A stretch of DNA of 5,430 nucleotides, taken from assembly GCA_946056345.1 (NCBI GenBank), contig CAMGJH010000096.1:1-5430 (forward strand), written 5' to 3'. A program made the translations under genes and the position numbers. The notes below the pieces were generated by a model. The model saw nothing but the letters and a program-made list of their open reading frames with translations, searched no databases and had not been told where the DNA came from. This DNA is from an uncultured Lentisphaeraceae bacterium (lineage in GTDB: Bacteria; Verrucomicrobiota; Kiritimatiellia; RFP12; DVOR01). Shown here in pieces: positions 1-3,945 of this stretch (the stretch's first letter is position 1; each line of letters starts with the position of its first letter).

Positions 1-5
1 GGGGA

Positions 6-42
6 GTTATCGACAGGGTTATCGACAGCCCCTGTCGATAAC
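6..42. repeat. Triple 11-mer, two direct and one inverted, DnaA-box-like
   Basis: The 11-mer GTTATCGACAG occurs at 6-16 and again at 18-28, and its exact reverse complement CTGTCGATAAC lies at 32-42. The second and third copies form a perfect 11-bp stem around a 3-nt CCC loop. The first and third can instead form a 13-bp stem (5-17 with 31-43), so the two pairings exclude each other. The core TTATCGACA differs from the classical DnaA box TTATCCACA at one base, the normally conserved sixth position. No T-run follows, so a terminator is unlikely. A protein-binding cluster (DnaA or a dimeric repressor) is the best guess, but it is inferred only from spacing and similarity. Confidence 0.6.
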
Positions 43-131
43 TTGAAGAGGGGCTTTATGCCCGAGAAGGGTTTTCGCTTGGCGGGCCAAGAGGGGGGTG
101 CCACGAAGCGTTTTGTGTTGCCCGTTTTGAC

Positions 132-151
132 GGCCGCCGTCCCCGGCGGCC
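132..151. other. GC-rich hairpin upstream of the gatC promoter
   Basis: GGCCGCCG at 132-139 pairs perfectly with CGGCGGCC at 144-151 across a 4-nt TCCC loop. No U-tract follows on either strand, so it does not look like an intrinsic terminator. It is followed directly by an alternating CG run (152-161). It lies upstream of the predicted transcription start, so it would act as DNA structure or as the tail of an upstream transcript. Its role is unknown. Confidence 0.4.
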
Positions 152-180
152 CGCGCGCGCGAGCGCGGCGCACGCACTTT

Positions 181-189
181 TGGTATAGT
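181..189 (+). promoter_or_regulatory. Extended -10 promoter for the gatCAB operon
   Basis: TGGTATAGT matches the extended -10 form TGnTATAnT. No recognisable -35 hexamer lies about 17 bp upstream (the region is gagcgc), which is consistent with an extended -10 promoter. A start about 7 nt downstream, near 196, would give a leader of roughly 16 nt that still includes the AGGAGG site. The call rests on motif match and position only. Confidence 0.5.
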
Positions 190-199
190 GCGCGCTTTC

Positions 200-205
200 A
201 GGAGG
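200..205 (+). promoter_or_regulatory. Ribosome binding site deciding the gatC start
   Basis: AGGAGG ends 6 nt before the ATG at 212, the usual spacing. An in-frame ATG at 206 touches the site directly and is too close. An in-frame GTG at 188 overlaps the -10 element and would not be on the transcript. The site therefore selects 212. Confidence 0.8.
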
Positions 206-211
206 ATGGCT

Positions 212-493
212 ATGGCCGGATTTGACATTGATCGCGTGGCGCATTTGGCGCGTTTGGACCTGACGGCGGAGGAGCGGGAGCTTTTTGGCAGTCAGTTGGA
301 GACGATTGTGGCGTATGTCGAGCGGATTTCGCAGTTGGATGTGGAGGGGCTGCCGGCCACGCTCCACGGCCATAGCGTCAATAATATCTTCCGGGCGGAT
401 GTGCCGGTGGAGGGGTTGCCGACGGAGGTGGCCACGGCAAATGCGCCTGAGCGGATTGAGGACGAAATCCGGATGCCGCGCGTGGTGGAATAA
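212..493 (+). CDS. gatC: Aspartyl/glutamyl-tRNA amidotransferase subunit C
   Basis: GatC is the small, non-catalytic subunit of the cytoplasmic GatCAB amidotransferase. It wraps around the GatA-GatB interface and stabilises the complex that converts Glu-tRNA(Gln) and/or Asp-tRNA(Asn) to the amidated forms. The 93-residue product has the normal length for the family. Recognisable blocks are the N-terminal helix with HLARLDLTAEE (about 11-21), a second helix with ETIVAYVERISQLD (about 30-43), the NNIFRADVP stretch (57-65) matching the family's N-[VI]-hR-x-D block, and the C-terminal NAPE...MPRVVE (77-93), equivalent to the usual NAPE...VPRVLE. The start at 212 is chosen from the spacing to AGGAGG; the alternatives at 206 and 188 are less likely. 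It is the first gene of the operon and its stop codon overlaps the gatA ribosome binding site, so translation of the two is probably coupled. Confidence 0.95.
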   Translation: MAGFDIDRVAHLARLDLTAEERELFGSQLETIVAYVERISQLDVEGLPATLHGHSVNNIFRADVPVEGLPTEVATANAPERIEDEIRMPRVVE

Positions 494-498
494 GGAGG
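492..498 (+). promoter_or_regulatory. gatA ribosome binding site overlapping the gatC stop
   Basis: AAGGAGG begins within the TAA stop codon of gatC and ends 6 nt before the gatA ATG. Ribosomes finishing gatC would sit on the gatA initiation region, an arrangement typical of translational coupling and of keeping subunits in balance. Confidence 0.8.
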
Positions 499-504
499 CG
501 GAAG

Positions 505-1953
505 ATGAAAGACTTTTGCAAGATGACGCTCACGGAGGCCGTGGCAGGGTTGCGCGCCGGCACCTTTACTTCGGTGGAGCTGGTGCGTGCGTTGATTGAG
601 GCGATGGAGGCGAGTCAGAGCACCATTCACGCCTACGTGACGATTGATGGCGAGGGGGCGCTGAAGGCGGCTGAGGAGGCGGATCGCCGCCGCGCGGCGG
701 GCGAGGATTTGCCGCTCTTAGGCGTGCCGATTGCCATCAAGGACAATATGAATGTCGTTGGCCAGCCGTGCACGGCCTCCTCGCATATTCTCGAGGGTTA
801 TACCGCGCCGTATGACGCGACGGTGATTGCCAAGCTGCGCGCGGCCGGGGCCATCTTCCTCGGGCGGACGAATATGGACGAGTTTGCCCTGGGCTCGACC
901 ACGCAGACCTCTTACTTCGGGCCGACGGAGAACCCGGTGGCGCGCGGGTGCATCCCGGGTGGCTCTTCGGGCGGCAGCGCGGCGGCGGTGGGGGGCGACC
1001 TGGCGCTCGCGGCGCTGGGCTCCGATACCGGCGGCTCGATCCGCCAGCCCGCTTCGCACTGCGGCATCGTGGGGGTCAAGCCCACCTACGGGCGCGTCTC
1101 GCGCTACGGCATTGTGGCGTGCGCTTCGTCGCTGGACCAGGTGGGGCCCATGACCAAGACGGTGGAGGATGCCGCGCTGCTGATGAATGTCATCTCCGGG
1201 CGCGACCCGATGGACGCGACCAGCCTCGATGAGCCGGTGCCCGATTACACCCAGGCGTGGGTCGGGGCTGATGCCCAGAAGCCGCTCGCTGGGATGGTGC
1301 TGGGGATTCCGGCCGAATACTATGGCGAGGGGCTCGACCCCGAGGTGCGTGCGCGCATTGAGGAGGCCAAGGCGCGGGCAGTGGCCCTGGGTGCCACGCT
1401 CAAGGAGCTCTCCCTGCCGCACACGGCCTACGGCATTCCCACCTATTACATCTGTATGACTGCGGAGATTTCGGCCAACCTCGCGCGCTTTGATGGCGTG
1501 CGCTACGGGCTGCGCGTGCCGTGCGATGATGTGATTGAGCAATACAAGCGCACGCGCGCCGAGGGCTTCGGGGCCGAGGTCAAGCGGCGCGTTCTGCTGG
1601 GCACCTTCGTCCTCTCCAGCGGTTACTATGATGCCTACTACAACCGCGCGCAGAAGGTCCGCACCCTCATCCGGCGCGACTTCGAGGCGGCCTTTGCGCA
1701 GTGCGACCTGTTGCTGGCGCCGGTCACGCCCGAGCCGGCTTGGCCCCTGGGCGTTTATCAAAACGACCCCATCCGCAACTACCTCTCCGATGTGCTGACC
1801 GTGGGCGTGAACCTGGCCGGCTGCTGCGCCATCGCCCTCCCCGCCGGCACCACCGCCGAGGGCAAGCCCGTCGGTGTCCAGCTCATTGGGCCGAACTTCG
1901 GGGAGATGATGCTCTTCAAGGCCGCCAAGGCCCTCGAACTGCCGCGCGCCTAA
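505..1953 (+). CDS. gatA: Aspartyl/glutamyl-tRNA amidotransferase subunit A (amidase)
   Basis: GatA is the glutaminase subunit. It hydrolyses glutamine and channels the ammonia to GatB for transamidation of mischarged tRNA. The 482-residue protein is a full-length amidase-signature enzyme. The Ser-cisSer-Lys triad is complete and falls at the same numbers as in Staphylococcus aureus GatA: Lys79 in VPIAIKDN, cis-Ser154 in the glycine/serine-rich loop PGGSSGGSAAAV (151-162), and the nucleophile Ser178 in GSDTGGSIRQP. The segment VGVKPTYGRVSRYG (189-202) and the SSLDQVGP block are typical. Tyr309, and Arg361 and Asp429 by alignment, are probably the glutamine-binding residues. The C-terminal core NLAGCCAIALP...GKPVGVQLIG is conserved, though the tail after it is rather short. 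The ATG at 505 has an ideal ribosome binding site. It lies 11 nt after gatC and 25 nt before gatB. Confidence 0.97.
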   Translation: MKDFCKMTLTEAVAGLRAGTFTSVELVRALIEAMEASQSTIHAYVTIDGEGALKAAEEADRRRAAGEDLPLLGVPIAIKDNMNVVGQPCTASSHILEGYTAPYDATVIAKLRAAGAIFLGRTNMDEFALGSTTQTSYFGPTENPVARGCIPGGSSGGSAAAVGGDLALAALGSDTGGSIRQPASHCGIVGVKPTYGRVSRYGIVACASSLDQVGPMTKTVEDAALLMNVISGRDPMDATSLDEPVPDYTQAWVGADAQKPLAGMVLGIPAEYYGEGLDPEVRARIEEAKARAVALGATLKELSLPHTAYGIPTYYICMTAEISANLARFDGVRYGLRVPCDDVIEQYKRTRAEGFGAEVKRRVLLGTFVLSSGYYDAYYNRAQKVRTLIRRDFEAAFAQCDLLLAPVTPEPAWPLGVYQNDPIRNYLSDVLTVGVNLAGCCAIALPAGTTAEGKPVGVQLIGPNFGEMMLFKAAKALELPRA

Positions 1954-1978
1954 CCGGGAAGAGAGAAGGAAGAAGACG

Positions 1979-3412
1979 ATGGAATACGAAGTTGTTATCG
2001 GCCTGGAGACGCACGTCCAGCTCAAGACGGTCACCAAGATGTTCTGCGGGTGCTCCAATGCCTTCGGCGCCACGCCCAACTCGCACGTCTGCCCGGTCTG
2101 CCTGGGCTATCCCGGCGCGCTGCCGAGTATGAACCAGGAGGCCATCCGCTACACGGTGATGGCCGGGTTGATGCTCGGCTGCGAGATTGCCAACTATGCC
2201 AAGTTCGACCGTAAGAACTACTTTTACCCCGACTCGGCCAAGGATTACCAGATCACCCAGCTCGATTACCCCCTCTGCCTCGGCGGTGGCGTGGAGATCG
2301 CGGCCCTCGGCGGCGGACGCAAGACCGTGCGCATCCACCACATCCACCTGGAAGAGGATGTCGGCAAACTCACCCACCGCGCCGGCTGCTCGGGCGTGGA
2401 CTTCAACCGCGCCGGCGTGCCGTTGATGGAGATTGTCTCCCAGCCCGATATGCGCTCGGCCGACGAAGCCCTCGCCTACCTCACCGCCCTGCGCGAGATG
2501 ATGATCTACGCCGGCGTAAGCGAGTGCAACCTGGAAGAGGGCAACATGCGCTCGGACGTCAACGTCTCCATCCGCCCCGTGGGGCAGGAGGCCTATGGCA
2601 CCAAGGTTGAAATCAAGAATATGAACACCTTTAGCGGCATTCACGCCGCGCTGCTCTTTGAGATCGACCGCCAGAAGCGCGCCCTCGAGGCCGGTCAGGT
2701 TATCCGCCAGGAGACCCGCCGCTGGGATCCAGAGCTGGGCGAAACCTTCGTGATGCGCACCAAGGAGAATGCCGACGACTACCGCTACTTCCCCGAGCCC
2801 GACCTGATGCCCATCGCCCTCACCCCCGAGCAGATTGCCACCTGGGCCAAGGACCTCCCCGAAGCGCCCGCCAAGCGCCGCGAGCGGATGGTCGCCGAAT
2901 ACGGCATCCCGGAGTATGATGCTGGGGTCCTCTCCGCCGATCGCGCGCTGGCCGACTTCTTCGAGGCCGTCGCCCGCCGCTGCGGCAATGGCAAGCTGGC
3001 CTCCAACTGGGTGATGGCCGAGGTCCTCGCCCTCACCGCCAAGTCCGGCACCGCCCTCGCCGACTCCGCCCTCACCCCCGAAGCGCTCGGCGATCTCCTC
3101 AAGCTCCTCGAGGCCAAGACCATCAATGGCCCCACTGCCAAGGCCCTCCTCCCCGAGCTCTTCGAGAAAGGCGGCGACCCCGCCGAGATCGTCAAGGCCC
3201 GCGGCCTGGGGCAGGTCTCCGACACCGGCGCCATCGAGGCCTTCGTTGACACCGTCCTCGCCGCCAATCCCAAGGTCGTTGCAGACTTCAAGGCCGGCAA
3301 GCAAGCCGCCATCGGCTTCCTCGTCGGTCAGGTGATGAAGCAATCCAAGGGCAAGGCCTCGCCGCAAGTTGTCCAGCAGCTCCTGCGTGCCAAGCTCGCT
3401 GCGCTCGCGTGA
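1979..3412 (+). CDS. gatB: Aspartyl/glutamyl-tRNA amidotransferase subunit B
   Basis: GatB binds the mischarged tRNA, phosphorylates its side-chain carboxylate with ATP, and completes amidation with ammonia from GatA. The 477-residue product is full length. The cradle domain (about 1-290) opens with VVIGLETHVQL (5-15), whose Glu10 and His12 belong to the kinase/metal site, and continues with HLEEDVGKL (123-131), the family signature VDFNRAGVPLMEI (140-152), EGNMRSDVNVSIR (187-199) and YRYFPEPDLMPI (268-279). Cys23, Cys25, Cys38 and Cys41 form the CxC...CxxC zinc site that only some GatB lineages keep. A helical linker and a YqeY-type tRNA-binding tail (about 325-477) follow, ending in the typical GKASPQVVQQLL block. 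An AAGGA site lies 8 nt before the ATG. The last codons and the TGA lie inside the left arm of the downstream inverted repeat. The substrate tRNA cannot be told from the sequence. Confidence 0.97.
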   Translation: MEYEVVIGLETHVQLKTVTKMFCGCSNAFGATPNSHVCPVCLGYPGALPSMNQEAIRYTVMAGLMLGCEIANYAKFDRKNYFYPDSAKDYQITQLDYPLCLGGGVEIAALGGGRKTVRIHHIHLEEDVGKLTHRAGCSGVDFNRAGVPLMEIVSQPDMRSADEALAYLTALREMMIYAGVSECNLEEGNMRSDVNVSIRPVGQEAYGTKVEIKNMNTFSGIHAALLFEIDRQKRALEAGQVIRQETRRWDPELGETFVMRTKENADDYRYFPEPDLMPIALTPEQIATWAKDLPEAPAKRRERMVAEYGIPEYDAGVLSADRALADFFEAVARRCGNGKLASNWVMAEVLALTAKSGTALADSALTPEALGDLLKLLEAKTINGPTAKALLPELFEKGGDPAEIVKARGLGQVSDTGAIEAFVDTVLAANPKVVADFKAGKQAAIGFLVGQVMKQSKGKASPQVVQQLLRAKLAALA

Positions 3413-3438
3413 ACGGTGAACAGTGAACGGTGAACGGT
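3394..3438. repeat. Left arm of the 45-bp inverted repeat
   Basis: The arm starts in the last codons of gatB, contains its TGA stop, and continues as four 7-bp units from 3409 to 3436: GTGAACG, GTGAACA, GTGAACG, GTGAACG. Pairing with 3898-3942 is 44 of 45. Because units are 7 nt, successive TGA triplets (3410, 3417, 3424, 3431) fall in all three forward frames. Confidence 0.9.
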
Positions 3439-3442
3439 AACT

Positions 3443-3460
3443 CCAGAGGTGAGCCTCTGG
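3443..3460 (+). other. Small hairpin ahead of the S23-family gene
   Basis: CCAGAGG at 3443-3449 pairs perfectly with CCTCTGG at 3454-3460 over a TGAG loop. It lies 5 nt before the GGAGG ribosome binding site of the following gene. There is no U-tract, so it is not an intrinsic terminator. It may shape the leader or serve as a recognition site for the encoded protein; neither is shown. Confidence 0.45.
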
Positions 3461-3465
3461 GCGAT

Positions 3466-3470
3466 GGAGG
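3466..3470 (+). promoter_or_regulatory. Ribosome binding site of the S23-family gene
   Basis: GGAGG lies 9 nt before the GTG at 3480 and 15 nt before the in-frame ATG at 3486, favouring the GTG. A weaker TAAGG at 3473-3477 would suit the ATG, so the start is uncertain by two codons. Confidence 0.6.
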
Positions 3471-3479
3471 ATTAAGGCC

Positions 3480-3833
3480 GTGAATATGTCCTATCAGAAC
3501 CTAGAGGTCTGGAAGCTCGGCACGGACCTTGTCGAAGGTGTCTATGGCATTATCAAGTTATTGCCCCGGCAGGAGTTGTTTTGCCTGGCAGCCCAGCTTC
3601 AACGAGCCGTTGTCTCCGTGCCATCAAACATCGCCGAGGGATATGGGCGCAACAACACCAACGAGTTCCGCCACTTCCTGCGGATTGCGATGGGCTCGCG
3701 AGCCGAAGTGCAAACGCAACTACTCATCTGCGTGCGGCTGAGGTATGTGACACAGGAGCAAATAGAGCCGTTGCTCCAACTGAATGAAATGCTTGGTCGC
3801 AAGCTCTACAACTTCATCCAATCGCTGCAATAA
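3480..3833 (+). CDS. Four helix bundle protein, 23S rRNA intervening-sequence (S23) family
   Basis: The 117-residue product belongs to the PF05635/TIGR02436 family, which includes the ORFs of 23S rRNA intervening sequences and is related to Avd, the RNA- and reverse-transcriptase-binding accessory protein of diversity-generating retroelements. Family landmarks are YQNLEVWK (5-12), SVPSNIAEGYGR (46-57), EFRHFLRIAMGSRAEVQTQL (62-81) and NEMLGRKLYNFI (102-113). Four amphipathic helices are expected at about 6-26, 30-55, 59-86 and 91-116; there is no signal peptide or membrane segment. Its molecular function is not established, and nucleic-acid binding is inferred from relatives. The gene ends in a tandem in-frame TAA-TGA. 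Its visibly lower GC and use of TTA, CTA, ATA and AGG codons set it apart from its neighbours. It is the only gene between the inverted-repeat arms, has no evident promoter, and is probably read from gatCAB transcripts. The start could also be the ATG at 3486. Confidence 0.9.
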   Translation: MNMSYQNLEVWKLGTDLVEGVYGIIKLLPRQELFCLAAQLQRAVVSVPSNIAEGYGRNNTNEFRHFLRIAMGSRAEVQTQLLICVRLRYVTQEQIEPLLQLNEMLGRKLYNFIQSLQ

Positions 3834-3897
3834 TGACTTTGGCAACGGATTTGAGTCGAGCGAAGCGAGGTCGGGCTCCCACATCGAGCGCCAGCCA
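3834..3897 (+). other. Spacer between the S23-family gene and the right arm
   Basis: This non-coding stretch contains GAGCGAAGCGAG at 3858-3869, nearly identical (11/12) to GAGCGGAGCGAG at 3930-3941 in the right arm, and likewise 11/12 complementary to the gatB end at 3395-3406. I see no promoter, terminator or small ORF in it. Confidence 0.4.
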
Positions 3898-3942
3898 ACC
3901 GTTCACCGTTCACTGTTCACCGTTCACGCGAGCGGAGCGAGC
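3898..3942. repeat. Right arm of the 45-bp inverted repeat
   Basis: The arm has four heptads at 3900-3927 (CGTTCAC, CGTTCAC, TGTTCAC, CGTTCAC), then GCGAGCGGAGCGAGC, and ends 3 nt before the ABC-F start codon. It is the reverse complement of 3394-3438 with one mismatch at 3935. The order of the single variant heptad is mirrored exactly in both arms, so they share an origin rather than being independent simple repeats. Confidence 0.9.
3934..3937 (+). promoter_or_regulatory. Probable ABC-F ribosome binding site inside the right arm
   Basis: GGAG lies 8 nt before the ATG at 3946 and is the only Shine-Dalgarno-like sequence there. It is within the right arm, so folding of the long stem on the transcript would hide it. 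The site is shorter than those of gatC, gatA and the S23-family gene. Confidence 0.5.
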
Positions 3943-3945
3943 ACC

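Larger units (their letters stand above)
3394..3942 (+). mobile_element. IVS-like element: inverted-repeat stem enclosing an S23-family gene
   Basis: A 45-nt arm at 3394-3438 is the reverse complement of 3898-3942 with one mismatch (3401 against 3935); the inner 37 bp (3402-3438 with 3898-3934) are perfect. The 459 nt between the arms hold a single gene of the PF05635/TIGR02436 family. In 23S rRNA intervening sequences the same protein family is encoded in the loop of a stem built from the insert's ends, and RNase III excises it. The matching architecture, lower GC and different codon use inside, and placement between two unrelated conserved genes suggest an inserted element. No transposase, target duplication or reverse transcriptase is seen, so the mode of spread is unknown. 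The true ends could be the 37-bp or the 45-bp boundary. Confidence 0.55.

Noticed and set aside
127..132. TTGACG as a -35 element for gatC.
   Set aside because: It is about 50 bp from TATAGT, far outside the 16-18 bp spacing, and no -10-like hexamer lies at the right distance from it.
718..2079. Long open frame on the minus strand (453 codons) across gatA.
   Set aside because: It mirrors gatA almost wholly, has a low-complexity product rich in Arg, Gly, Ala, His and Val, and no family motif. It is expected from GC-rich codon structure opposite a real gene.
1916..3367. Long open frame on the minus strand (483 codons) across gatB.
   Set aside because: The same shadow effect: Gly/Leu/Ala/Glu-rich with no recognisable domain, opposite a gene with complete GatB motifs.
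3402..3438. A CRISPR array.
   Set aside because: The units are 7 bp, directly abutting, without spacers, and mirrored on the other side of the gene.
3443..3460. The CCAGAGG/CCTCTGG hairpin as an intrinsic terminator after gatB.
   Set aside because: The stem is short and is followed by GCGATGG rather than a T-run, and a ribosome binding site follows at once.
3480..3833. An avd gene of a diversity-generating retroelement.
   Set aside because: The protein is related to Avd, but there is no reverse transcriptase, template/variable repeat pair or target gene in the window.
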